From Dioszegia crocea (taxonomy: Eukaryota > Basidiomycota > Tremellomycetes > Tremellales > Bulleribasidiaceae), in contig BCKK01000008.1 in the NCBI GenBank assembly GCA_001600615.1, forward strand, positions 850,134-914,133: a stretch of 64,000 nucleotides of DNA, in the 5' to 3' direction. Within the stretch, counting starts at the first letter, position 1; every line of letters begins with the position of its first letter. Shown in pieces: positions 26,411-37,478 of this stretch. The notes beneath the pieces are model-generated. The model did not search any database. It saw only the letters and a list, made by a program, of their open reading frames with translations, and was not told the DNA's origin. The translations under genes and the position numbers were made by a program.

Positions 26411-29400
26411 TCACTTCTTCCCGCCCTTCATAGCCGCAATTCTCTATCTAAATCAGCTCTCACTCCACATCTCAAAGTGCCCGAAGACTTACAGCTTTCC
26501 GCTCGTCTCTCCTCCTCGCCATCTCCTTATCCTTCTCCTCTTTACTCATACTGGCCATGCTAGGCAGGGCCGCCGCGGATGTCGCACGCGAAGGCGAAGG
26601 AGAAGACACACTCTGAGCAAAAGCAGGTTCGGGTATAGGCGATGTATCTTCATCCCACCCATCCGTTTCTGGTGCTGGTGCTGGAGTAGGCGTAGGCTGG
26701 GGTTGGACCTGAGGTGCCGATGAACGCGATGTCGAACCGAAAGATTTTGAAGGTGGTGATTTAGCATTCGAGGAAGTTGGATTGGAAGAGTAGTAGGATT
26801 GTGGAGGTGGGACGACGATTTCAGGTATCGGTGCTGATTCAAATGCAGCTACCATGTAAGTCGCATCCCACACTCGAGTTGGAGATGCACTTACCCCAAT
26901 CATCTTCATCGGCATTGACGTCGATGAGATCTTCATTCCCCCACGCATTCTCTACATCACCTTCATCCTCTTCCCATTCGTTCGCGAGTGTATCAGCTAC
27001 CGATACCTTCTTCTCCATCTTCTTCGTACCGCCCAATTTCATCCCTGATCCAGATCCAGATCCACCCATCCCGCTCCTAATCCCATTTCCGAAAGACGCC
27101 TTGGTATTCGATGGCCTAGCCACACCTTCCGAGCTCAACCTAGGCGAAACAGGTAGAGACGGTGTTGGAGTGGGACCATTAGGCGATGGACTCAGACTCA
27201 ATGACGGTGCTCCCGATGCGGGCTGAGCGGAGAGCTCAGAGTGGACCTCAGTAGCTGCTAGTCTGCTTGCGAGGGATGAATAGGCCCATCCGGCCAGAGC
27301 ACCCGCTGCGCCCGTTGCGGAGTTGACGAGTGTGCTTTGGGCCGCTGAGGCGGGTCCGGAACCGGACGGCTGGGCGGTTGTGGTTGGACCGAGAGAAAGG
27401 GGGTTTCGATCGTCTGTGCTTGTTGTTTCAGGCTGGGGGATCAGTGCGGTCTGATATGATTTGGATGATGACGAGGAATGTAAGGTTGACACGCACCATA
27501 ACAGCCACCATTCCCTCTATCCGCTTCATGAACATATTCATAGCTTTAAAAGCCTGATCACGGACCAGTCTACCATGTAAGCTATCTCCCAGCCAGTGAA
27601 AAGGGTGAAGAAGCTTACTTTTCCTTATCAACCATTGCAAAAGCCATATTAGGAATAACTTTCCCAGCCAAATCATCCCGATCAAAACACTCAACAGTAG
27701 CCATGAAGGCCATGAGACCCGCAACGCGGGCATGGACGAATGGATCCTTCAGCGAACGCGCAAAGGCCGGAACGAGGACTTTCTTCTTTGTGTTGGGTCC
27801 AAGAATGGGGGCGAGGCGGCCGAGGAGGATGCAGGTGTTGGTTCGGATTGAGGGCTCGGTGTCGGTTTGGGTCTTGGCGAGGAGGCGGAGGAGGTCGTTG
27901 TTTAGGATACGGTCGTTGAGCTGTAGAGTCAGCGTAAGGGCAGAAGGTATAGTTAGAAGTTTTTGGGATGAATAATGAGCGGTAGACGTACCTTGGATGA
28001 GATTGGGTAGATCGCCTTGACGGTCGCCTCCCTGATAACTGGGACGGTATCGGCGAATCCGGTAATCTGAACAGTCAGCTATTGTCCCCAGCACTACCGG
28101 CTGCGCTCAAACTTCAACTGACCAAATGAGGCCATATCCTATCCGACACAATCCGCTGATCGAGCTTATCCGCATACTCCCCTAGCCCATCTAACAACGC
28201 CATTCTCGTCCCCCTGTCCGGACTCGCATACAGCTTGATGACAGGATCCAACACCATCTTCGCATAATCACTCGATGGCACAAGCTTGCCCAGATCAAGC
28301 ACTAACGGCAGCATCGCGCCCGACGGTGCAGTAGGCAAGGATATCGAATGGAGTAAAGATGGTAATACCCTATACAGCATAAAAGGGCCTGGCAAACCTC
28401 CAGACCCGGCCGCATCTTTTATCGTCCGCAGTATAGCCAATTTGTCACCTTCAGATTTGAGCTCGAACCCATCTAGAGATTCGACGAGGGATGTGAGCGG
28501 GTTATCGGACCAGAAGCCCGCAGAGGTCGCTTCGGCTATAAAGGCCGTGGTGGATAATCGAGTCCGAGGATTGGGGTTTAGCATCCGTTTCCAGAGTGGG
28601 AAGAGGGTGCGGGGGATCGCGGCGGCTGATGAAGGTGTAGGTTGGGCAGAGAGGTTTGGGAGGGGTGAAGCTGGGTTGTAGAGTGAGAATAAGAGGAGTG
28701 CGAGGAGGTACGTATCTGATTGTGATGGGTCGGCGCTGTCGTGTCAACACTAAGTAAGGGATGGGGTTGTTGGACAGGACTCACTCTCTCAGTATTGTCC
28801 ATCCACTCTTCCTCACTTCTGGCGCACTCCTCTCGCCAACTTCGCCAGGCGCTACACTTCCCAGTCCCCACAATACCCCCGCAGAATCGTCTTTACCCGT
28901 CAACAGCTCAAACCCGCCAAGTCGCCATTCCATCGCTGGAGTGATGAATATCGTCGTGGGGAGGAGATATGCGTGATGGAGATTCAAAGGTGACGCATTG
29001 AGGAAGGCTAGTGCGTTCTGCTTCATCAGCTCTTGCGCTGTGAGCTGTACGGGGTCAACTGACGGATATACTCCTTACGCCCCAACCTATCCAATTCTCC
29101 TTACCCTTTCCCTTCGCACTGGCCAGACTTCCGCCTGGTGCCCAATCTCTCATTACACCCTGCAGAGGCCTGACCCGCTCGGTTGCGATGTAGACATGCG
29201 TGTCAGTCTCGAGAGAGTCAATGTATTTGATACTGCATGCTCAGTTATGGCTTAATCCTCCTTTAGCCGTATAGAACTCACACGTCTGGATGGCGCATTG
29301 TCTTGAGCTTCTTCAGAGCGTTTCTTGCAAGCTGAAGCATCGCCCGCCGATCCTTATTACCAGGCTGCAAAGGCGGCAACGTGGAGTCAAAGATGAACAA

Positions 29401-29603
29401 TGTGAGTGGTGTTCCGTCATCCTATAGCTATAAGCGCAAGGCCGGGCGGACGAAGAAGCAGAAAGCACCTTCTTGATCCCCTCTTTGATATCCCATATGC
29501 TCTCTCCATGATCCAAACCGGCAATTCGCTCGCCTATTGTGAATGGGAACGAGACTCCGGTGGAAGCGAGGACGGTAGATGTGATCGATTTGAGGTAGTT
29601 CAT
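26411..29603 (-). CDS. SCY1/SCYL-family pseudokinase with HEAT repeats
   Basis: Multi-exon gene beginning MNYLKSITSTVLASTGVSFPFTIGERI, the typical SCYL N-terminus. The kinase-like fold follows (SIWDIKEGIKK, MRHPDVIKYIDS, then AFLNASPLNLHHAYLLPTTIF), but the VAIK lysine, HRD and DFG motifs are not recognisable, so it is probably catalytically inactive. HEAT-type helices fill the middle (LNDRILNNDLLRLLAK, EPSIRTNTCILLGRL, DPFVHARVAGLMAF). The tail is Ser/Pro-rich with acidic/Trp patches (DEDDWG, DGWDEDTSPI). A last small exon gives RIAAMKGGKK at the C-terminus. SCYL1/Cex1 proteins link COPI traffic and tRNA export (family knowledge); which applies here is open. It is divergent from ADE6. Confidence 0.88.
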
Positions 29604-30076
29604 GCTGAGCGAGTGAGGCCTTTTTCGGTATTTGTGAGAAGCGCCACGTCTTGTTGTTCGATCTGTCCTGTGCCCTTCCGCTGTCAAAACGTGTACCAGC
29701 AGTAAGGATAGGGGCGAAAATGATGGGTAGATGCTGTTGTCCTTGTGCTGTCCTTGTGTTGTAGCTTGGGTGAGGAATGCTTTCTTACGTAACAGACTGG
29801 GTTTTCTACTCGATAACAATTTTGACCACCTTGCTGTTGTTGCACATCCATCTGTCCATCACCGTCACTCCTCTCATACGTTGAGGCATTAGACCCGGAG
29901 AGAAGCGTGAGCTGTCGCGAGTTGTCTACCGGCATACGCCCTAGAAGCTGACAGGTACAGTCGAACAGCGCTCATTGTCGGTCAAGGTGCACGTTTCCAA
30001 CTCGGACTCAGAAGCAACGGTATGTGCTGTATCATCCATGGCGGGAGACCTCAGCTTACTCTCACAGATAGCCAAG
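29604..30076. promoter_or_regulatory. Divergent SCY1-like/ADE6 upstream region
   Basis: About 470 bases between divergent start codons. It includes a likely ADE6 leader intron at 30020-30067 (GTATGT donor, CTCACAG acceptor). An in-frame upstream ATG at 29975 would be used only if that intron were retained. Confidence 0.5.
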
Positions 30077-33000
30077 ATGCTGGCTCTTACTGGATCATCC
30101 GCGGTATCCACCACCCGCCGGACAACCCTCCTCGCGGCCTTCCAAGCCCTGATCCCCTCCATCACCTCGCTCGATGCAGTCCACCTTCACCTGGTCAATA
30201 CCGTCTCTCCCGAGTCCGAGCAGACCCTCTCCTCCCCTTCATCTTCCGAGCGCAAGATCCTGGATGACCTCTTGGCGTACGGAGACGATGTCCGACTTGA
30301 CAGCACCAAGTCTTTCGTCGACAATGGGCTCAAACCCACCGAAGGCCAGATGGCAATCTACGTCTTGCCCCGAGCTGGAACCATCTCCCCTTGGTCTTCC
30401 AAAGCTACGGACATTTCCAAAATCTGCCGATTGGGCGAACACGTCAACCGTCTCGAGAGGGGTACTCTTTACCTCCTCACATCCACCGAATCCCTCAATC
30501 TACCCAAACTCCACTCGCTCCTTCATCTCATCCACGACCGGATGACTCAGCTCATCCACACTTCTCTCCCACCCTCCGCTACCATCTTCCCTCCCTCTCC
30601 TCCCCAGCCCAACTCCCTTATCTCTGTGCCCATTATTGGCTCCGCAGACCCCCAGGCCGTCTTGGCCGAAGCGAACGTCCGACTTGGTCTCGCTTTATCC
30701 ACCGAGGAAATCCCATACCTCGTCGAGTCATTCCTCGCTGCCGGCCGAAACCCTACCGATGCGGAATTGTTCATGTTTGCCCAAGTCAACTCTGAGCACT
30801 GCCGACACAAGATCTTCAACGCCAAGTGGACAATCGACGGGAAGGACCAGGACAACAGTCTGTTCGGGATGATCAGGAACACCGAGAAGCACATCTCGTC
30901 CGCCGGGACTATATCTGCATATGAGGACAATGCGGCTGTTATTGAGGGATACACCGCACCTCGATTTGCAGTTTCCGATGGCGTCTACTCGGCGAACGAC
31001 GAGGCTATGCCAATCCTCATCAAGGTCGAGACTCACAACCACCCCACAGCTGTCTCCCCTTACCCTGGTGCGGCAACAGGATCAGGTGGAGAAATCAGGG
31101 ACGAAGGTGCTGTCGGTCGAGGATCTCGTCCCAAGGCCGGTCTATCAGGCTATACCACCTCCGACCTCCTCATTCCGGGCTTCACCCAGCCCTGGGAATC
31201 TGATATCGGGAAACCCTCCCATATCGCCTCTGCCCTCGATATCATGCTCGAAGCTCCCCTGGGTGGCGCGGCATTCAATGACGAGTTCGGCCGACCTGCC
31301 CTAGGCGGTTACTTCCGGACTTTCCTGATGTCCACCCCGTCCGCGTCAGGCGAGGATGAATGGAGAGGATACCACAAACCCATCATGATTGCGGGCGGTC
31401 TGGGGAATGTCCGGCCGCAGTATGCGCGCAAGGACAAGATTACACCGGGTGCCAAGGTGATTGTGCTCGGTGGACCAGGGATGTTGATTGGTCTAGGCGG
31501 TGGAGCAGCGTCGTCCATGACGTCCGGGGCCAGCACGGCGGATCTTGACTTTGCATCTGTGCAGCGAGAGAATCCCGAGATGGAGCGCCGGGCACAGCAG
31601 GTCATCGACGCGTGTATCAACCGCTCGGAATCTGCAGGTGGAAATCCCATTCAGTCCATCCATGATGTCGGTGCTGGCGGTTTGTCAAACGCTCTGCCGG
31701 AACTTGTGCATGATGCGGGGTTGGGGGCGGTATTTGAAATTAGGGATGTGCTGGTGGATGATCCAGGAATGAGCCCGATGGAAATCTGGTGTAATGAGAG
31801 TCAGGAGAGATACGTCCTTGCCGTCTCTCCTGAGGATCTACCAGTGTTTGAGGCGATGGCGAAGAGGGAGCGCTGCCCATTCTCGGTAGTCGGTACGGCC
31901 ACGGCAGAGGAACGCCTAGTCGTTACCGATAAACTACTGAACGATACCGTCATCGACATAGCCATGTCGGTCCTATTCGGTAAACCCCCTCGAATGCACC
32001 GACACGCCGAGACCATTTCCCCCAAACGCGAGACTTTCGACTCTACCCTCTACTCCTATCTCCCCAACTACAAAGGCGCCCCCGTTACCTCCTTACTTGC
32101 CGAAACGGTCACTCGGGTCTTGCGACTCCCGTCCGTCGGATCAAAATCCTTCCTCATTACCATTGGCGATCGATCCGTCACCGGTCTGGTAACCCGAGAC
32201 CAGATGGTCGGACCGTGGCAAGTTCCCGTTGCGGATGTTGCCGTCACTCGATCATCTTACGGCTTTGACGTCAAAGTCGGAGAGGCTATGGCAATGGGAG
32301 AACGTACACCCCTGGCATTGCTCAATGCTGGCGCGTCGGCACGTATGGCAATCGGAGAGGCTATCACCAACCTTGCCGCTGCGTCCGTCGAGAACTTGGG
32401 TCTAGTCAAGATGTCCGCCAACTGGATGTCGGCGGCTAGCCACGAGGGCGAAGGTGCGAAGTTGTACGAGGGAGTACATGCTGTCGGGATGGAATTGTGC
32501 CCGGCGCTCGGTGTCGGTGTGCCAGTCGGCAAGGACTCAATGTCCATGTCGATGAAATGGGCTGGAGAGAAGGGGGAGAAGAAGCAAGTAACGGCTCCTC
32601 TATCACTCATCATCACTGCTTTCGCACCTGTGAATGATGTCGAAAAGACCTGGACGCCGGCTATTGAGACGAGGGAGGGATTAGGCGAGACTGTCCTGGT
32701 GTTTGTGGATCTGGCGAGGGGGAAGCAGCGTCTAGGCGGATCTGCCCTCGCCCAGGTTTTCAAGCAGCTTGGCGATGTTTCTCCGGACGTCGAAGAGGCC
32801 TCGGACATCAAGGCCTTCTTCACTGCCCTTCAATTCCTAAAGTCTACCGATGTCGTCTTGGCGTACCACGACCGATCGGACGGAGGGCTATTCACCACTC
32901 TGGTCGAGATGGCATTTGCGGGACGGGCGGGATTAGAAGTGTCGCTCGATGCAATCAGCGGAGAGACGACCGACTCTATTGCGGCTCTTTTCAATGAGGA

Positions 33001-34150
33001 GTTGGGCGCTGTTGTCCAAGTCCGAGTTGCCGATCTACCCATCTTCACCGACGCCTTTGTCAAGGCTGGTTTCCCCACTCGATACATCCACTCCATCGCG
33101 CGTGTCCTAGGCCACGCCGATCAGTCAATCAACATTATCCACTCCGGCGAGGCCATCAACACATCTACCCGAGGTGCCTTACAGCAACTCTGGGCCGAAA
33201 CGAGTTATCGAATGCAGTCAATCCGAGATGAGCCGAATTGCGCCAAGGAGGAATTTGACTCTATCCTCGATGACTCCGACTCGGGATTACTCTATCGTCC
33301 CACTGCCAATCCACCTTTCCTCCCTTCTGTCGCCCGCCCCCTTTCATCCCCTCCCAAAGTTGCCATTCTTCGAGAACAAGGAGTGAACGGTCATGTCGAA
33401 ATGGCATTTGCATTCCACGCTGCTGGATTCGACGCCATCGACGTTCACATGTCAGACATCATCACTGGCGCCATCTCCCTCGAGGCATTTGCGGGTCTAG
33501 CAGCCTGCGGAGGTTTCTCATACGGTGATGTCCTCGGTGCCGGAAATGGATGGGCGAAATCTGTCATCCTGAACTCTGAAGCCCGACGGGAATTTACATC
33601 CTTCTTCAACCGAACCAACACGTTCGCCCTCGGAGTCTGTAATGGCTGTCAATACTTCTCTCAATTGAAGGACGTCATCCCCGGTACAGAATCTTGGCCT
33701 GCCTTCAAGGTGAACCGATCCGAACGGTTCGAGGCGCGAGTCTGTAATCTTCTGATCGAAGAGACGGACTCGATCTTCTTGAAGGGTATGGAGGGTAGCG
33801 TGTTGCCTGTGGCTGTAGCGCACGGAGAGGGTCGAGCATCATTTGCCGAAACTGGCGATAAGGACAAGCTGGAAGGTGGGAAATTGGTAGCGGCGCGATA
33901 CGTAGATGGGGAAGGGAAAGTGACGGCGAGGTATCCTGCGAACCCGAATGGAAGCCCCGATGGGATTGCGGCGGTCAGTACGAAGGGCGGGAGGGTATTG
34001 GCGATTATGCCTCATCCTGAAAGGGTCATCAGTGCCGAGAGTAACAGTTGGTTTGACCGGCAGTTGGCCAAGGAGCAGAAGTGGGAAGGGAGGGGACCGT
34101 GGTTTAGGTTGTTCCAGAATGCGTATAAGTTTGCGGTGGCGGATGAGTAA
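30077..34150 (+). CDS. ADE6: Phosphoribosylformylglycinamidine (FGAM) synthase
   Basis: Fourth step of de novo purine synthesis: converts FGAR, glutamine and ATP to FGAM. The single coding exon gives 1,357 residues from MLALTGSSAV, a start chosen because a probable leader intron (30020-30067) ends just before it and the family starts similarly. Domains in order: N-terminal PurS-like part; FGAR-AT core with MFAQVNSEHCRHKIFNA, KVETHNHPTA, and GAATGSGGEIRDEGA; a second AIR-synthase-like half (GVPVGKDSMSM, YHDRSDGG); and the C-terminal class I glutaminase. The glutaminase has nucleophile Cys near residue 1188 (GVCNGCQ) and the catalytic His in MPHPER. Length and order match the large eukaryotic single-chain enzyme. 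It is the least intron-rich long gene in the window. Confidence 0.97.
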   Translation: MLALTGSSAVSTTRRTTLLAAFQALIPSITSLDAVHLHLVNTVSPESEQTLSSPSSSERKILDDLLAYGDDVRLDSTKSFVDNGLKPTEGQMAIYVLPRAGTISPWSSKATDISKICRLGEHVNRLERGTLYLLTSTESLNLPKLHSLLHLIHDRMTQLIHTSLPPSATIFPPSPPQPNSLISVPIIGSADPQAVLAEANVRLGLALSTEEIPYLVESFLAAGRNPTDAELFMFAQVNSEHCRHKIFNAKWTIDGKDQDNSLFGMIRNTEKHISSAGTISAYEDNAAVIEGYTAPRFAVSDGVYSANDEAMPILIKVETHNHPTAVSPYPGAATGSGGEIRDEGAVGRGSRPKAGLSGYTTSDLLIPGFTQPWESDIGKPSHIASALDIMLEAPLGGAAFNDEFGRPALGGYFRTFLMSTPSASGEDEWRGYHKPIMIAGGLGNVRPQYARKDKITPGAKVIVLGGPGMLIGLGGGAASSMTSGASTADLDFASVQRENPEMERRAQQVIDACINRSESAGGNPIQSIHDVGAGGLSNALPELVHDAGLGAVFEIRDVLVDDPGMSPMEIWCNESQERYVLAVSPEDLPVFEAMAKRERCPFSVVGTATAEERLVVTDKLLNDTVIDIAMSVLFGKPPRMHRHAETISPKRETFDSTLYSYLPNYKGAPVTSLLAETVTRVLRLPSVGSKSFLITIGDRSVTGLVTRDQMVGPWQVPVADVAVTRSSYGFDVKVGEAMAMGERTPLALLNAGASARMAIGEAITNLAAASVENLGLVKMSANWMSAASHEGEGAKLYEGVHAVGMELCPALGVGVPVGKDSMSMSMKWAGEKGEKKQVTAPLSLIITAFAPVNDVEKTWTPAIETREGLGETVLVFVDLARGKQRLGGSALAQVFKQLGDVSPDVEEASDIKAFFTALQFLKSTDVVLAYHDRSDGGLFTTLVEMAFAGRAGLEVSLDAISGETTDSIAALFNEELGAVVQVRVADLPIFTDAFVKAGFPTRYIHSIARVLGHADQSINIIHSGEAINTSTRGALQQLWAETSYRMQSIRDEPNCAKEEFDSILDDSDSGLLYRPTANPPFLPSVARPLSSPPKVAILREQGVNGHVEMAFAFHAAGFDAIDVHMSDIITGAISLEAFAGLAACGGFSYGDVLGAGNGWAKSVILNSEARREFTSFFNRTNTFALGVCNGCQYFSQLKDVIPGTESWPAFKVNRSERFEARVCNLLIEETDSIFLKGMEGSVLPVAVAHGEGRASFAETGDKDKLEGGKLVAARYVDGEGKVTARYPANPNGSPDGIAAVSTKGGRVLAIMPHPERVISAESNSWFDRQLAKEQKWEGRGPWFRLFQNAYKFAVADE

Positions 34151-34768
34151 GATTTGGGAGGGATTTGTAGGGTCATAGATTCATAGTTTGGGAATAGATA
34201 CTTGGTAGAAGAATGTCAATAGTCTTGATTTGAAGGGTTTGCGCTACTGTAGCTTGCAAAATACCCAGGCACGGTCGAGTCGTCCAGGTCACAAGGAACA
34301 GTTGGGGAATGTTGGTTTTTCCCACCCTTTCCCCGGATCCCATGAGGTGGCTTTGTGCTAATGTGATTCCTGAAACTCGTCGAATCGTATCCTACTACTC
34401 CGCTGAAGTAGTAAGCTTGACAGCCTACGGGCGTAGATGAAGACAGCGGCATCACAATATCTCACATCAGAAAGCTCAACGGGTCTGACGACAAGCGCTG
34501 CCATCGTCGCTCAACAGGCATCATAGATCTAACAAAAAGTCTGTTTCGCTAGATAGGTAAGTGGACCAAATTTGTGAATATGTCAGCTAACCCAAAAGGC
34601 CGCTTTGACTCTCACTTTCCCTTCTCAACCAGCTTATCGATCGCGATCAATCACCTCGCCTCCCCCTCCTGCTCCTTGCCACCTCACAACTTTACATCCC
34701 GGGCTTGTCACAGAAGTCACAAGCGTGCCCGGTAGCCTAATCATCGGACCCGCCGGTACGCAAATCAC
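34151..34768. other. Intergenic region between ADE6 and F-box-like paralog 3
   Basis: About 620 bases, holding the ADE6 3' UTR and the promoter of the F-box-like gene. An ATCGATCGCGAT near-palindrome lies near 34635-34650. No gene is seen. Confidence 0.45.
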
Positions 34769-35977
34769 ATGTACCCAATCGATAACCCCCTCACCTCCAA
34801 AACCCCAGCTACGATCCTCATCCCTGACATCCTCTTCCTCGTATTTGGTCATCTGGCACGACATGACCTTGCGAGGTGCTTACGAGTAAGCCACCAGTTC
34901 CACGATATTGCCGGTCAAACACTATACGGATCGAAGCTGGGTGTGGAGTATGGGACAGCATTGTCTTTCAGCATCTACGCGCCAGTCCAGAGCTTAGCCG
35001 AGCCTATCTTTGAAGACCACGACCATGATCGTCTTAACACTTTCGAGGAATTTCAATACCCTTATATCCTCCCAACGGTACCCGGCGCCATATCTTTATC
35101 AAAAACGAATCTCCTAGCTAGAGTTCGACACCTTACCCTCCATCTGAAGACCAACCATCACTTCCAATTCTACCCTCCCACTCCTGTGGATCTATTCCCA
35201 AGCCTCCACACCCTCACCCTTCAATACACGCGTAGGGTCGATCTTTTCGCACACAGCGCTTCGTCCTTCCCACATTTACGACCGCGTCATATCCGGCTGA
35301 CCCGTATCCCGAAACTCGAAATCCCGTATTTCATATATCTGGACAAGGGGCTCGGCTCTCGTGTCGAAAGGGTCACGCTTCATGTCAGTCAGTCGCTGTC
35401 AGACGATACTTGGAGTGAGACAAGACCCCGACTCTTACCGGAGATCGAATGGCCGGCGAGCATGCGTCAGCTTGATCTCGTTTTCCAACATGTTGAGGAA
35501 AGGCCAGCATCGGTAGTCCGATCCGTGATATCGGTCAATGCCGGATCTACTGGTCGGGCGGATACGAACTGGGATGTCCTGAAAAAGAAGCTAGAGCCCT
35601 CACTGCAAAATGAGTGGCTCATAGGACCATCATTCAGGGCTCGTGCACTCAGGGACAGAGATCAGTGTCGCGACAGTACGGCTCTGATCAGCATTGCCAA
35701 GGTCGCTGCATCGGCATTTGCGACCGGGGCGCGAGTGCGAGTGGTGGGCGTTGAGGATGAGAATCAGGTAAGAGATGGCATGGGCGCCGTGGTGAGGCCG
35801 GTCGATAAGGAGGAGGGCCAGGCCGGCGTTGGGCCGATTGGGAATTTGCGAGAGGCTTATGTCATTGCTTTGAAAGAGGCTGGGTTGGCAGTCGAAGAGG
35901 CGAGGAGGCGAGGAGATGACATGGAGTTGATCAGCTTGGATGAGTACTGGCGGGAGTCGGGAAATGTCGTGTTTTGA
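34769..35977 (+). CDS. F-box-like protein, paralog 3
   Basis: Single-exon ORF of 402 residues. The N-terminal F-box-like segment (ATILIPDILFLVFGHLARHDLARCLRVSHQFHDIAGQTLYGS) is close to paralog 2 and is followed by the shared LGVEYG. Family blocks come in the same order as in the other two genes: RVRHLTLHLK, LFPSLHTLTLQ, RHIRLTRIPKLE, ERVTLHVSQ, WPASMRQLDLVF, and VAASAFATGARVRVVGV. The end, LISLDEYWRESGNVVF, matches the terminal motif of paralog 2. No LRR or WD repeats. It is unlinked in orientation to the other two but lies within the same 35 kb. A role in SCF ubiquitin ligase targeting is inferred from the F-box-like segment; partner and substrate are unknown. Confidence 0.75.
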   Translation: MYPIDNPLTSKTPATILIPDILFLVFGHLARHDLARCLRVSHQFHDIAGQTLYGSKLGVEYGTALSFSIYAPVQSLAEPIFEDHDHDRLNTFEEFQYPYILPTVPGAISLSKTNLLARVRHLTLHLKTNHHFQFYPPTPVDLFPSLHTLTLQYTRRVDLFAHSASSFPHLRPRHIRLTRIPKLEIPYFIYLDKGLGSRVERVTLHVSQSLSDDTWSETRPRLLPEIEWPASMRQLDLVFQHVEERPASVVRSVISVNAGSTGRADTNWDVLKKKLEPSLQNEWLIGPSFRARALRDRDQCRDSTALISIAKVAASAFATGARVRVVGVEDENQVRDGMGAVVRPVDKEEGQAGVGPIGNLREAYVIALKEAGLAVEEARRRGDDMELISLDEYWRESGNVVF

Positions 35978-36276
35978 GGATTGCCTGAGTAGGATAGTCT
36001 GTCAGTGTTGCGAATGCTGTTTTCTGTTGGCTTGACCTGGTGCTAATGCTGCCTGTATTCCGAGACTCGTCCAAAAATCACTGACTCACATCATCCCTCG
36101 GTCCACCTCAATATGCTACATCCGTCTAAGCTGGCCGTGTCGCCGTGATTGTGTGTAGGTGCTGTCTCGTGCGCTTCTCAGACATCCTTCTCTGCCCTCC
36201 AACCCCACCCATCCCGATATGCCCAACATCATCCCTTCTCACCCCGTCCGCCCTCCCTTCCCTCTCATCCCCCACT

Positions 36277-37129
36277 CTACATCTCCACCCCACCCTTCCG
36301 CTTCGTCCGCCCCTGCCCTTTCCCCTTAACGACCTTCGCCGCCGCCGCCCTCCTCGTGTCCCTAACCTTCTCCCTAGCCTTCTTCCTTGCCTCCTCCACC
36401 CTGACTTTATTCTCATGCGCTATTTTGGCTGCACTCTTTGGCACATCTTCTTCCCTTACGCCCGTCCCGCCTAGACTTGCACCCCTAATGCGCAATCGGC
36501 CGTCCTTCAGGGTTTCGGTTATTATTGGTGAGGCCGCGGGACGGTATTTGAATTCGTCAGAGTATCTATGGTAGTCAGCGATGACCCAGTATTGGATTCT
36601 CAGATTGATGATAGTTGGTGAGGGAGAGATTGAACCGGGAGGCAGTCCAATGGACAAGCCAGGACAGCCATTGTCAACCCATTCAATCGTGAAAGCGCTA
36701 GGACTCTTTCCGTCGTTCAAGGATAATTGTTCCCCTAGCCTCCAAATCAAATTCTTGCGGGCCCGTCTAGTCCAAATCTGCCTCCTTCCAACCTTCACCA
36801 GGGACCCGATCCTCAGTCAATTCACCCAAAACTCACCGTTGCGCATAGATGATCCGCGGCTTACCAGGCCGAGCAACCCTGAAGCTAAACCAACCCATTC
36901 CAACAATTATAGCAAGGATGAGCAGCCTCTTCCACGTCGCAGGCGGCTGACGGTTGAACTCTTGCTGCACAGATGCACGAAGGGGACGGTGGGTGTTATT
37001 GGAGTCAACGTCACTGTCGAGGTTGGCTGAAGGGGTTGAGGCATCATTGGGGTTGGTTTCGCTGATTTCACCGGTGCTGGCATCCGGGTCGAAAGATGGC
37101 AAAGACTGATATCGGGCCGTAGAGGACAT
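36277..37129 (-). CDS. Unknown single-pass membrane protein
   Basis: Two exons (37129-36837, 36766-36277), 260 residues. The N-terminus is Ser/Asp/Asn-rich and hydrophilic. One hydrophobic segment lies near residues 70-87 (LLILAIIVGMGWFSFRVA), with basic residues before it (PATWKR), suggesting a signal anchor. The C-terminal part holds a folded-looking segment (AFTIEWVDNGCPGLSIGLPPGS) and a strongly basic Lys/Arg/Ala tail (EEARKKAREKVRDTRRAAAAK). I do not recognise the family. A CTGACTACCATAG sequence in exon 2 resembles an acceptor, but no good donor precedes it and the frame stays open, so I left it unspliced. Confidence 0.65.
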
Positions 37130-37478
37130 TGTGATTGGCCCGGTGGATGATCGGAGTGGGATGGAGGAATGTGAATGATGTCTGGAGCGAAGGTGGAATT
37201 TGCTGTGCATCCAAAGCTTCCAAGCCTCGGCTTTACGGCAACCCTTCTCCACATCTTATGCTGGTTTGGATCATTGGATGTAACTTGACAGGGGGCAGGT
37301 CTTGGTCCTGTACTTGTGCCAATGCAGCTAACTCTGCTTATGGTCTATATACATGGCTATTATACACAAGTCTCGGTCATCGTTCGCCTCGAGGCTCATT
37401 CTCCTGAGGAACTCGCAGTAACCCTGCCGAGGCATCTATAGGTCCCGCTGCCTTTTACTCCCCCTTCCCTTCTTATCA

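Noticed and set aside
29975..30076. Upstream ATG extension of ADE6
   Set aside because: A good leader intron (30020-30067) falls inside it, and the downstream Met matches the family start.
34769..35977. Transposon origin for the F-box-like copies
   Set aside because: No terminal repeats, target-site duplication or transposase-like ORF flanks any of the three genes.
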